Source of the DNA: Nostoc sp. MG11
Lineage (GTDB): Bacteria > Cyanobacteriota > Cyanobacteriia > Cyanobacteriales > Nostocaceae
Length of the DNA: 64,000 bases
Direction of reading: 5' to 3'
Assembly: GCF_014904695.1 (NCBI RefSeq)
Contig: NZ_JACXXN010000004.1
Coordinates: forward strand, 186,001 to 250,000
The position numbers and the translations under genes are program-made. The notes below the pieces were generated by a model that did no database searches, was not told the DNA's origin, and worked only from the letters and a program-made list of their open reading frames with translations. This document shows positions 1 through 8,390 of this stretch, in pieces; position 1 is the stretch's first letter, and every line of letters begins with the position of its first letter.

Positions 1-355
1 GCGTGAGAGTGCCAGCGTTGAGAATACCACCGCCCCCTGTATCCACAAAAGAATTATAACCATTGGCAATAGTCAGCCCTTCAATATCCACAGTGATACC
101 ACTGCTAATTTCAAATACACGGCTAGCATTGTTACCACTGACAGTCAGCCAATTTGCTCTTGTGCCGTCAATAATGAGGTCGTCTGTGATACTCAAACTA
201 CTACCAGCAAGGGTGATGACATCAGTGATGTTGTCGGCGAACACGCCGTTAAAGTTGATGATGTTTTTTCCTACCAAGGAATTGGCATCCAGGATTGCCT
301 GCCGCAGAGAACCACTGCCACTGTCATTAGTGTTAGTAACGCTAAATGTTGACAT
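1..355 (-). CDS. Beta-helix surface/adhesin-like protein, N-terminal part (truncated by window edge)
   Basis: The minus strand is open from an ATG at 355 to the window edge, giving 118 residues of the N-terminus. It starts MSTFSVTNTNDSGSGSLRQA and continues with ILDAN, the opening seen in large cyanobacterial and bacterial surface proteins whose body is a right-handed parallel beta-helix (pectin-lyase fold, CSLREA-like entry). Short imperfect turns rich in G, N, I and T follow (DDLIIDGT, VDIEGLTIANG), as expected of helix rungs. An AGGAG lies about 14 bases before the ATG. No classical signal peptide is visible; such proteins often carry C-terminal export or anchor domains, which would lie outside the window. 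Family assignment is from motif and composition; function (adhesion or sheath) is inferred. Confidence 0.72.
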   Translation of the reverse strand, partial: MSTFSVTNTNDSGSGSLRQAILDANSLVGKNIINFNGVFADNITDVITLAGSSLSITDDLIIDGTRANWLTVSGNNASRVFEISSGITVDIEGLTIANGYNSFVDTGGGGILNAGTLT

Positions 356-1099
356 TTTGATGATGTGACTCCTATTTTTTCGCAGAGGTATTTCGCCAAA
401 AACTTGCGCTTGTGGCGGTTCGAGTCTGAAGCATTTTTCTAGCGAGCGCTTAGTACTCAGGAGTGAGTTTTGTCAAACATCATGAATAATTGAGCTACTG
501 GAAACAGTGCTTCATTAAGGTGTATGAAAAATTAGTTACAGCAATTGTTCAGGTAAGCAACCGATAGGGGATGGAGTTTTGCTACCACCCAATTCAAACT
601 TTGAATTCTCAAAGTCCAAGGTAAAGTACTGACTAATTTTACAGATAACTCAAAAGATTTACTTATGCTTAATATAAGCATTCACAAACTATTCTATACA
701 CATACTAGCTTGATGTAAAAAATTTTGTAAGAGTTTATTTTTACTTGATATTTTAGCTAATTGGATAAAGCTACTGTAAATTTTTGGTAAATAGCGATCG
801 CCCAACAACTTACTGATTTTGAATCTAGGGAATTAATAGGTTTGTAGTTGCACCTATCCAGAGTCATGGCAGAAGGTTAAGAGTTAGGAGTAAGATTTTT
901 TGGCGTTGCTGATTGAGAATATGAATTTACCTCACGCAGAGAGTAAGAGTTTAGAATACTTGATTTTTAAATTTCATATCCCAGTTTAGCAACACCCAGA
1001 TCTTTATCAGATTTTAGTGCGATCGCACCGCTCCAAAGCAATTTATCATAACTCTGGTCAGATAAAAAAACACTCCATTGCTTAACCACAACCGCCACC
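356..1099. other. Intergenic region with divergent promoters and a MITE-like inverted repeat
   Basis: This 744-base spacer separates two divergently transcribed genes and should contain both promoters, but I cannot place -10/-35 elements with confidence. It holds one HIP1 octamer near 793 and the imperfect inverted repeat annotated at 902-996. No credible coding frame is visible. Confidence 0.5.
902..996. repeat. Imperfect inverted repeat, small Nostoc-type palindromic element
   Basis: The left arm at 902-925 begins GGCGTTGCTGA and the right arm at 973-996 ends TTTAGCAACACC. The arms match at about 17 of 24 positions when one is reverse complemented, and both include ATATGAA/TTCATAT. The loop holds CTCACGCAGAGAGTAAG-like sequence. 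Elements of this look are scattered through Nostoc-type genomes; that statement is from memory and copy number cannot be checked here. Confidence 0.45.
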
Positions 1100-2224
1100 A
1101 TGACAGTTGTACCAAATGACTCTCGCTTTAAACCCATTAACCTCTTCGAGTATGAAAAACTAGCAAAAGAGCATCTATCTCAGATGACACTTGATTACTA
1201 CAGTAGCGGCGCTTGGGACGAAATCACGTTGCGCGATAATCGGGCTGCGTTTGAGCGAGTCAAGCTGCGACCTCGGATGTTAGTTGATGTCAGCGATCGC
1301 AATCTGAGCACCTCTATTTTAGGACAACCTGTGCAACTACCTCTATTAATTGCACCGATGGCTTTTCAATGTCTGGCTCATGCAGATGGGGAAGTTGCAA
1401 CAGCAATAGCTGCGGCATCAGCAGGTGTGGGTATGGTGTTAAGTACAATGGCGACAAAGAGTATGGAAGAAGTAGCCACTGTAGGTTACAAACAAAATGC
1501 CTTGCAGTGGTTTCAGCTTTACATTCACAAAGATAGAGGCTTGACTCGTGCTTTAGTAGAAAGGGCTTACGCCGCAGGTTATAAAGCACTTTGTCTGACG
1601 GTAGATGCTCCTGTGCTTGGACAACGAGAGCGAGATCAGCGTAACGAGTTTGCCTTACCACCAGACTTGCATTTAGCTAATCTCGCAACTATTTCAGGGC
1701 TAGATATTTCTCATGAAACAGGGGAATCTGGGTTATTTACCTACTTTGCCCAACAGCTCAACCCAGCGGTAACTTGGCGCGACTTAGAATGGTTGCAGTC
1801 CATATCTCCATTACCTTTGGTACTCAAAGGAATTTTACGGGATGATGATGCTGTGCGTGCTGTGGAGTCTGGAGCTAGAGCAATTATTGTTTCTAATCAT
1901 GGTGGCAGACAACTTGATGGTGCGATCGCCTCTTTAGATGTACTAGCTGAAATAGTAGCAGCAGCGGATGGTAAAGCAGAAGTTCTATTGGATGGAGGTA
2001 TCCGCCGGGGTACAGACATTATCAAAGCTATAGCACTGGGAGCAAAAGCAGTATTAATCGGGCGACCGATTTTGTGGGGATTGGCGGTAGCAGGACAAGT
2101 AGGTGTATCTCACGTGATCTCGCTGCTACAAGATGAGTTAAATGTGGCAATGGCACTGAGTGGTTGTGCCAAACTACAAGATATAGACTCTAGCTTCGTA
2201 AAATTTAGTCAATCTCTAAGCTAA
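1100..2224 (+). CDS. FMN-dependent alpha-hydroxy-acid oxidase, probably L-lactate oxidase
   Basis: A 374-residue member of the FMN-dependent alpha-hydroxy-acid oxidase/dehydrogenase family (TIM barrel), which oxidises 2-hydroxy acids to 2-oxo acids. The active-site set is complete by alignment with plant glycolate oxidase from memory: Tyr33 (YYSSGA), Tyr141 (QLYIHKDR), Lys243 (VLKG), His267 and Arg270 (SNHGGRQLDG), with the FMN-phosphate site around DGGIRRGTD and LIGRP. Substrate-pocket positions read Met87, Met117 and Phe216 rather than the Thr/Trp/Val of plant glycolate oxidase. This points to a lactate-preferring enzyme of the type described from Nostoc (No-LOX), so 'glycolate oxidase' would probably be a wrong label. 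The gene appears monocistronic. Start is the first ATG; no clear Shine-Dalgarno is seen. Confidence 0.88.
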   Translation: MTVVPNDSRFKPINLFEYEKLAKEHLSQMTLDYYSSGAWDEITLRDNRAAFERVKLRPRMLVDVSDRNLSTSILGQPVQLPLLIAPMAFQCLAHADGEVATAIAAASAGVGMVLSTMATKSMEEVATVGYKQNALQWFQLYIHKDRGLTRALVERAYAAGYKALCLTVDAPVLGQRERDQRNEFALPPDLHLANLATISGLDISHETGESGLFTYFAQQLNPAVTWRDLEWLQSISPLPLVLKGILRDDDAVRAVESGARAIIVSNHGGRQLDGAIASLDVLAEIVAAADGKAEVLLDGGIRRGTDIIKAIALGAKAVLIGRPILWGLAVAGQVGVSHVISLLQDELNVAMALSGCAKLQDIDSSFVKFSQSLS

Positions 2225-2511
2225 GAAGGCAGAAGTAAATACTTATAAAGAGGAAGTAGCGCCCAACCCAGACGACTGCTGTCTTCGCAGCTTTAGCAAG
2301 TACTCAAGCGTCAGAACCAGCGTCACGGGAGTGTTTGGCGCAGGTATCGCCCAACTCAAAGTTTGAAAATTCTTGTCAAAAGGGTGATTAAGCAGACTAC
2401 TATAGTTTTAAGATTAATTGAAAAACTGTTATCCAGCAAAATTTATAGAATAAGAAGCAATTTTTTTTGTAAAATCACCAAATAGGCTATAATAATAAAG
2501 TTAAGTATTAA

Positions 2512-2595
2512 GGGCGGGTGGCGAAACTGGTAGACGCACCACACTCAAAATGTGGCGACTTTGCGGTCATAGGAGTTCGATTCTCCTCCTGCCCA
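2512..2595 (+). tRNA. tRNA-Leu (anticodon CAA)
   Basis: The acceptor stem GGGCGGG (2512-2518) pairs with CCTGCCC (2588-2594) with one G-T pair, followed by discriminator A at 2595. The D-arm contains CTGGTAGACGC, the anticodon stem CCACA/TGTGG encloses loop CTCAAAA, giving anticodon CAA. A long variable arm typical of class II leucine tRNAs precedes the T-arm (AGGAG/CTCCT with TTCGATT). The CCA end is not encoded. Confidence 0.96.
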
Positions 2596-2866
2596 CTGTT
2601 AAAAACCTTGGTAACAAGGGTTTGTAGTCAAGATGCACTCTCGTATTAGAGACTGTGTAACTAAAGAATACTAGATATCTTATCTTATGTATCATAGATA
2701 GTTTTTGCTATCAAGAATTATTTGTTGTGATCGTGCTATACTTTGAGTATGTATAGACAATATATTCCTGTAATATTAGTAATTTAATGTTACCGAAGAT
2801 GTACACATGTTATTTGAGAGCAACTATTAACTACAAACAGCAACTATCTAAGAGAATGCAAACATT

Positions 2867-3094
2867 ATGCGACTAAAAAGATGGGAATCTCCTCGAAAAG
2901 AAGGTAGAAACGATAAAGGTAGAGGCGGTTCTGCAAGAAAACGGCAACTCAAAAAGCAAAGGCAAATGCTACGGCAAAAACTCAAGGAAGGTAATAAACC
3001 AGAAAACAATATAAACAATACAAATCGGGGGAAAGATAAGTTTATCTTCCCCCGATTTTTTGGCTTATTTATCATAAGAAAAAAATATTTATGA
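2867..3094 (+). CDS. Possible small basic protein, or a non-coding transcript
   Basis: A 75-codon frame very rich in Lys and Arg in its first 45 residues (for example SARKRQLKKQRQ), so it could be a small nucleic-acid-binding peptide. However, a strong intrinsic terminator hairpin lies inside its 3' third, which would cut the message before the stop codon unless read through. Only a weak AGAG precedes the ATG. The same evidence fits a short non-coding RNA of about 200 bases ending at that terminator. I do not recognise the protein. Confidence 0.28.
   Translation: MRLKRWESPRKEGRNDKGRGGSARKRQLKKQRQMLRQKLKEGNKPENNINNTNRGKDKFIFPRFFGLFIIRKKYL
3022..3061 (+). terminator. Intrinsic terminator hairpin
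   Basis: AATCGGGGG pairs with CCCCCGATT, extended by AAGATAA/TTATCTT across a two-base loop with one bulged A, and is followed directly by a run of T (3056-3061). This is among the strongest hairpins in the window and proves little about coding, but it strongly suggests a short transcript starting somewhere after the tRNA-Leu gene. Confidence 0.85.
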
Positions 3095-3612
3095 ATTTTA
3101 TAATATGTGTTTATATCTGTTATAAATTTAACAATATATAAAAAGTACACTATCTATTTTTTTTTAAAGTAATTTAAATTGAACTGCTTAAGCACATACT
3201 TACGTATCAAAATCAGCAGATTAGCAGATTGTTTTTCTGAAATTTTACCAAGCAAAGTGATTATTTTTACGTGTAAATATGAATCTACGAAAATATACAT
3301 CTATAGTAGTTTATGGTAATTGTAATGCTTGCATGAACTAACTGAAAAATAATTATGAAGTAAGTATGAATTTTGTCAATCCGTGTCTGAAATCCCTTGG
3401 TTAAACCAGTAAAGTACGATACAGTGACAAATAATTATACTATTACCGGAGAAGCAAAAAATCTACTGCCAAAGTAACTGCATCTCCATGTGTTAACTTC
3501 CGACTATGAAACAAGCCGACAAAAGTCAGAAACCATCTAAGCTGACCTTTTTCTATATTCGGAATGGTATGGGTAATCTATAGATTCTTTTCTTGAACAC
3601 AAGGAGTTATTT
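3095..3612. other. AT-rich intergenic region before the exopolysaccharide locus
   Basis: No credible gene is seen on either strand. The stretch directly upstream of 3613 carries an AAGGAG ribosome-binding site and presumably the promoter of the polysaccharide locus, but I cannot identify promoter boxes with confidence. Confidence 0.5.
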
Positions 3613-4410
3613 ATGGTGGGAAGAGTGTTTCTACCTACAAAAAAGGTGCTTGATTTCCCTATTACTGCTTTACGTTTTGACGACCAGATACAAACAATAT
3701 TGAAGTGGGCGAGTACCCGTGAGAGTAAGACTGTGTGTGTAGCCAATGTACACATGCTCATGGAGGCTCACTATAATCCAGAATTTGCCAGTGTACTACG
3801 AAATGCAGACCTAGTTACTCCTGATGGTATGCCTCTCGTGTGGATGATGCGAAAAATGGGAGCGCGTTACCAAGATCGTGTCGCAGGGATGGATATTTTT
3901 CTGGCATTGTGCCAGCTAGCTCAAACTCAAAATCTTAGTGTTTTCTTTGTAGGTTCTCAAACGGAAATTCTTTCTAAAATGCGAAAAAGATTAGAGAAGG
4001 AATTTCCTCAGCTGAAAATTGCAGCAATGGAACCTCTACCTTTTCGTCCTATGACAGAAATTGAAGACGAAGCTCTGATTAAAAAAATTAATTATAGTGG
4101 TGCTAGTGTTGTACTAGTATCCCTAGGATGTCCAAAACAAGAAAATTGGATGGCTCAGCATAAAGGTAAGATTCAGGCTGTAATGCTTGGATTAGGGGGA
4201 GTTTTTCCAGTGTACGCAGGAATTCACAAACGGGCACCCCGCATGATTCGAGACTTAGGGCTTGAATGGCTGTATCGATGGATTCAAGAACCACGTCGAC
4301 TTTGGGGTCGCTATGCAACAACAATTCCACCCTTCATGTGGCTAGCTACTAAGCAACTGTTGTCATCTAGTCGTATTGCAGGAGTCTTTCAAAACAGTAG
4401 TGGAGATTGA
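3613..4410 (+). CDS. WecG/TagA/CpsF family glycosyltransferase (GT26)
   Basis: A 265-residue cytoplasmic or peripheral-membrane transferase that adds an N-acetylated aminosugar (ManNAc, ManNAcA or similar) to an undecaprenyl-linked sugar early in polysaccharide assembly. Family motifs are in order: VANVHM (43-48), TPDGMPLVW (69-77, with the probable catalytic Asp71), VSLGCPKQENWM (169-180), and the C-terminal AGIHKRAPR...GLEWLYRWIQEPRRLWGRY (202-234), which in TagA-type enzymes helps bind the lipid substrate. AAGGAG sits about 8 bases before the ATG. It stands first in a plus-strand run of polysaccharide genes, consistent with an early step on the lipid carrier. The exact sugar cannot be read from sequence. 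Confidence 0.9.
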   Translation: MVGRVFLPTKKVLDFPITALRFDDQIQTILKWASTRESKTVCVANVHMLMEAHYNPEFASVLRNADLVTPDGMPLVWMMRKMGARYQDRVAGMDIFLALCQLAQTQNLSVFFVGSQTEILSKMRKRLEKEFPQLKIAAMEPLPFRPMTEIEDEALIKKINYSGASVVLVSLGCPKQENWMAQHKGKIQAVMLGLGGVFPVYAGIHKRAPRMIRDLGLEWLYRWIQEPRRLWGRYATTIPPFMWLATKQLLSSSRIAGVFQNSSGD

Positions 4411-5228
4411 GATATTTCTATTTTGGTAATTTTAATGTGTAGTGCTTTTACGTATTCCAGGGTTGGTGTAAAATAACACAAATTTTTTCATGCAAAGCTA
4501 TTACACAAAAAATGACTCTATCTGGACATTCTTCCTTCTGGGGGAGAATAAAACTTCCCCCGCTATTATCACTATCTTTGCACATATTACTTTCGCAAAT
4601 ATAAACTTGAAAACAAGTCTTTCCTGTTGAAAGGTTATATTGCTTTGTTTGATAGTATCAAAATCTTTATTATTAAATTCTCTCAAAGCATCACTAGAAG
4701 ATGTTATTAATAATTTTTTATAACAGTTTATATGCTTTCAAGTTGAAGAGAAGTGTAGAACTCGCTCTCTATAGAGGTACTGAATGAGCAGTGAGAATGT
4801 ATTTCTAGGCAGGTGGCAACCTGTTTAGAAATAACCGAAACTTTACGTAATCTTAACAAATTTTTTCTCAGCTTTTTCCACCTCCATCTCACTTAAAGCC
4901 TGAAAATATAAATATATGGGTAGTTTTGTTCCAAAATTGATTATGAACGTGGGTATATTTTCTGATAAAAGTTTTTTGAATTGCTGCCAATTTGCCAAAA
5001 AGTTATGGCAAGATGATTTGAAAGCCACCATGTAAAATTTCAACAAGATTAGTTACATTCAGCAATATTAACTAAGTAGATTCACATTATTTGTTGGTTC
5101 TGTTTAGTAGTTGCACTTGTTTTAATCTTAATTGCCGCGTTCTCTGGGACTACTGTCTCATGTTGGTTTTCCATCTCGTCGTTATTGAGTTGATAGCGAC
5201 TGAAATCATCTCTAATTTAGCCATATTC
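4411..5228. other. Long intergenic region inside the exopolysaccharide locus
   Basis: Over 800 bases without a convincing gene, unusual within an otherwise compact one-strand locus. It contains a GC-rich hairpin at 4540-4561 (GGGGGA/TCCCCC, no T run after it) and the perfect inverted repeat at 4801-4832. Short frames of 60-70 codons on the minus strand have no start signal or recognisable content. The second half probably holds a separate promoter for the flippase and the transferases behind it. Confidence 0.45.
4801..4832. repeat. Perfect 32-base interrupted palindrome
   Basis: ATTTCTA - GG - CAGGT - GGCA - ACCTG - TT - TAGAAAT: two complementary blocks of 7 and 5 bases arranged symmetrically about a four-base loop. 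The core AGGTGGCAACCT recurs in inverse orientation near 26683. There is no T run, so this is not an obvious terminator; it could be a protein-binding site or RNA hairpin. Confidence 0.55.
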
Positions 5229-6728
5229 ATGAAAAATCTCTTTTCCAATGACAAAAACGACAAGTATTTCCGCACAGATCATCTAAAAGCTGATCTTAAA
5301 GGCCGTTCTGTTCGTGGCGGCGCGATCACAATGGTTGCCCAAGTTTTGAAGTTTAGCTTGAACTTGGTATCTAATGTGGTATTGGCTCGATTGCTTACGC
5401 CACAAGATTATGGCTTGATAGGTATGGTGACTGCGGTTATTGGATTTGTCGGTCTGTTCAAAGATTTGGGGTTGTCAATGGCAACTGTCCAAAAGGAGGA
5501 GATTAATCATGAGCAAGTTAGCACCTTATTTTGGGTGAACGTGGCACTTAGCCTGACAGCTGCGCTAATTACTGCTGCAATCGCGCCTGGAATTGCTTGG
5601 TTTTATAATGAACCCCGTTTGATTTGGATTACCCTGGCGCTGTCCGTGGGTATTATCTTTGGTGGATTTAGTGTTCAGCACAGCGCCTTGCTCAATCGCC
5701 AGATGCAATACAAGGCGCTAGTATTCAATGATGTTCGCGCTATGGTGATTGGCATTCTAGCTGCGCTAGTTGCTGCTTGGTATGGATTGGGCTACTGGGC
5801 ACTAGTGATTTTGCCACTTGTTTCAGGATTTGCGGGCGTTACAGGACTCTGGATTGCCTGTGCTTGGCGTCCCGGACTGCCTGTTTGGCGATCAGGAATA
5901 GGTTCAATGTTGGCTTTTGGAGGACATCTTACCGGCTTCACTACTATTAATTACTTTGCCCGAAATCTTGACAATGTTCTCATCGGAAAATATTGGGGCG
6001 CTCAACAGTTAGGTTTATACGCTAAAGCTTATCAATTGCTAGTTCTGCCAATTAACCAGATTAATGCACCAATTACCGCGGTTGCTATCCCTAGTTTAAG
6101 TCGATTGCAACAGGATCCAGAACAATTTCGTCACTATTACCTCAAAGCTATTTCAGTAATTGCTTTTCTAACCACGCCAACGATCATCTTTATGATCGTA
6201 GCGTCAGAAGATATTATTGGATTTCTTCTCGGTTCTCAATGGCTGGGAGCCAGCAACATCTTTCGATTATTAGCCATATCCGCATTAGTTCAACCACTTT
6301 GTAACACTACTGGTTGGCTGTATATATCTAGAGGCAGAAGCGATCGCATGTTCAAATGGGGTTTATTCTCTTCTTCCTGGCTTGTAACATCATTTTTTAT
6401 TGGTTTACCATATCAAGCATCTGGAGTCGCTTTATCCTACGCCATAGCTATGCTTTTACAAGCATTTCCCTGTATCTACTATGCAACTAGAGGCACATCA
6501 ATTACAGTGCTTGATGTGTTTGAAGCAGTCAAGCAAACATTTATATCATCGGTAGTAGCAGGTGCAGCAATACTTGGCATCAAGATTTGCATTAGCTCAA
6601 GTCTACCCATTTGGGCAACAGTGATTATTTACGCTGCTGTAATGAGCTTAGTATATCTCGGATTAATGTTTTATGTATTTAAGATGAAAAACTTTTATTT
6701 GAGCTTTTTGCGTGAGTTTAAAAAATGA
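5229..6728 (+). CDS. Wzx-like polysaccharide flippase (MOP superfamily)
   Basis: Integral membrane protein of about 499 residues with some twelve to fourteen hydrophobic segments, matching lipopolysaccharide/exopolysaccharide exporters of the Polysacc_synt_3/WzxC type. Such proteins flip undecaprenyl-diphosphate-linked repeat units to the periplasmic face. Early motifs GRSVRGGAITMVAQ and ARLLTPQDYGLIGMV are characteristic. The frame opens 138 bases upstream, but I choose the ATG at 5229 (MKNLFSNDKND) because the upstream extension is atypical for the family; no Shine-Dalgarno supports either. A diverged copy of its last codons recurs at about 8207-8312, marking a duplication. Confidence 0.86.
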   Translation: MKNLFSNDKNDKYFRTDHLKADLKGRSVRGGAITMVAQVLKFSLNLVSNVVLARLLTPQDYGLIGMVTAVIGFVGLFKDLGLSMATVQKEEINHEQVSTLFWVNVALSLTAALITAAIAPGIAWFYNEPRLIWITLALSVGIIFGGFSVQHSALLNRQMQYKALVFNDVRAMVIGILAALVAAWYGLGYWALVILPLVSGFAGVTGLWIACAWRPGLPVWRSGIGSMLAFGGHLTGFTTINYFARNLDNVLIGKYWGAQQLGLYAKAYQLLVLPINQINAPITAVAIPSLSRLQQDPEQFRHYYLKAISVIAFLTTPTIIFMIVASEDIIGFLLGSQWLGASNIFRLLAISALVQPLCNTTGWLYISRGRSDRMFKWGLFSSSWLVTSFFIGLPYQASGVALSYAIAMLLQAFPCIYYATRGTSITVLDVFEAVKQTFISSVVAGAAILGIKICISSSLPIWATVIIYAAVMSLVYLGLMFYVFKMKNFYLSFLREFKK

Positions 6729-6811
6729 TATTTAAACTTTCTGTTTATTAGAGAGATTCACTTTACTAAACATTAAACTATTTTTTAATTCTATATATTA
6801 GGATATACATC

Positions 6812-8083
6812 ATGAAAATCGCCTTCTTTGTTAATCAATTCCCAACTTTGTCTGAAACTTTTATCTTAAACCAAATAACAGGATTAATTGATCGTGGGCA
6901 TGAAGTTTATATTTATGCTGATCGTCCAGGCGATATGTCCAAAATACACCCCGAGGTGGATAAATATAATCTTCTGGCTAATACTCACTATATTGGAAAA
7001 CCTGATAATCGTATTTTGCGGGTAATTAAAATATTTAAATTATTGCCAAACTTTCGGCGAGATCCAATTCTTTTGTTGCATTCAATAAATATTTTAAAGT
7101 ACAAAAAACTAGCAGCATCATTAACATTGTTCTATACAGTTGCTCAGTTACTAAATAAACCAAGAGTATATGACATTATTCATTGTCATTTTGGAACTAA
7201 TGGACTCAAGGCAATCCTTCTTAAGGAATTTAATGTTATTAAAGGAAAGCTAATTACCGCATTTCATGGTTATGATGTGTCACAATATGTTAAAAAATAT
7301 GGAACTAATGTTTATGCAAACTTATTTGCTACAGGAGACCTTTGCTGTCCAATTAGTAAACACATGAAGTTTCAGTTAGCTGAGCTAGGTTGTGATGATA
7401 ATCATTTAGTCATACATAGAATGGGAATAGACTGTAGTAAATTCTTATTCACTTTACGTCAACAGCCACAAGATGGCATAGTCCGAATAATAACAATAGC
7501 CCGCCTAGTTGAAAAAAAAGGAGTAGAGTATGGTATCCGCGCAGTTGCTAATCTTATAAAGTCTGGAATGAAGCTTGAATATAACATTGTTGGTGACGGA
7601 TTTTTACGAGAAAACTTACAACAATTAATTCAAGATCTGGATTTAATTGATAGTATCAAGCTACTGGGCTGGAAGCAACAACAAGAGGTTGTAAAAATAC
7701 TTGATAACTCTCATGTTTTACTTGCCCCAAGCGTAACAAGTCAGGAAGGTGATCAAGAAGGCATTCCTATAGTCTTAATAGAAGCAATAGCAATGGGTTT
7801 ACCCGTAGTTAGCACATATCATAGTGGAATTCCTGAGTTAATTGAAAATGGTAAATCAGGTTTTCTAGTTCCTGAAAGGGATGTGAATGCTTTAACTGAG
7901 AAGCTACACTATTTAGTCGAGCATCCAGAGAGTTGGGCAAGTATGGGTTTAGCAGGTCGAGTATTTGTAGAAGAAAACTATGACATTAATAAATTAAATG
8001 ACAAACTAGTTGAAATTTATAAAAATATATCTCATACAAACACAGAACAAAAAACTGCTTTAACAGCCTCAGCTTTCATCTAA
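6812..8083 (+). CDS. GT4 glycosyltransferase, copy 1 of a tandem pair
   Basis: A 423-residue GT-B fold retaining glycosyltransferase. The N-terminal MKIAFFVNQFPTLSETF resembles WcaL-type colanic-acid transferases and forms the acceptor-binding half. The C-terminal half has the nucleotide-sugar motif LVEKKG (about 233-238), GDG, and the EX7E pair Glu316 and Glu324 (EGIPIVLIEA). It presumably adds one sugar to the lipid-linked repeat on the cytoplasmic side. It is a clear paralogue of the next gene, with the N-terminal 40 residues and C-terminal 60 residues almost the same and the middle more diverged. The donor sugar is unknown. Confidence 0.88.
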   Translation: MKIAFFVNQFPTLSETFILNQITGLIDRGHEVYIYADRPGDMSKIHPEVDKYNLLANTHYIGKPDNRILRVIKIFKLLPNFRRDPILLLHSINILKYKKLAASLTLFYTVAQLLNKPRVYDIIHCHFGTNGLKAILLKEFNVIKGKLITAFHGYDVSQYVKKYGTNVYANLFATGDLCCPISKHMKFQLAELGCDDNHLVIHRMGIDCSKFLFTLRQQPQDGIVRIITIARLVEKKGVEYGIRAVANLIKSGMKLEYNIVGDGFLRENLQQLIQDLDLIDSIKLLGWKQQQEVVKILDNSHVLLAPSVTSQEGDQEGIPIVLIEAIAMGLPVVSTYHSGIPELIENGKSGFLVPERDVNALTEKLHYLVEHPESWASMGLAGRVFVEENYDINKLNDKLVEIYKNISHTNTEQKTALTASAFI

Positions 8084-8206
8084 ATAATGTATGCAAAATT
8101 GAGTTTTAGTTCATAAAAAATGATGAAAACTTTCCTAAACATTTACATGGGCACAAATGTCTTTTAAGAAAAAGTATTATTGTAAAATTTTTTGATTTTT
8201 TATGAA

Positions 8207-8312
8207 TTATGGTAATGATTTATGCTGCTGTTTTGAGCTTAATGCATCTCGGATCGATCAAGATTTTATATATTCAGAATTTTGAGGTAAGTTTAAAAAT
8301 GATATTGAAATC
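8207..8312 (+). pseudogene. Remnant of the flippase 3' end (duplication scar)
   Basis: The segment from about 8211 aligns with the end of the flippase gene from about 6630: both contain GCTGCTGT, TGAGCTTA and ATCTCGGAT in order, and then the stop region AGTTTAAAAA(A)TGATATT. Identity is roughly 75-80 percent over the first 50 bases by eye. The reading frame is broken. The copy sits directly before the second GT4 gene exactly as the intact flippase end sits before the first, so a unit of flippase tail plus GT4 was duplicated in tandem. Confidence 0.75.
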
Positions 8313-8390
8313 TTATATTGTGTAGATTAATTTTTCCTAGCTATATTTTAGATTATCTTATCATTATCATTATATTGTGGAATATGCGTT

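Noticed and set aside
63-368. Plus-strand frame of 101 codons
   Set aside because: It is the antisense shadow of the beta-helix protein on the minus strand, which has a family-typical N-terminus and ribosome-binding site.
4843-5046. Minus-strand frame of 67 codons in the EPS gap
   Set aside because: No ribosome-binding site, no recognisable motif, AT-rich random-looking composition.
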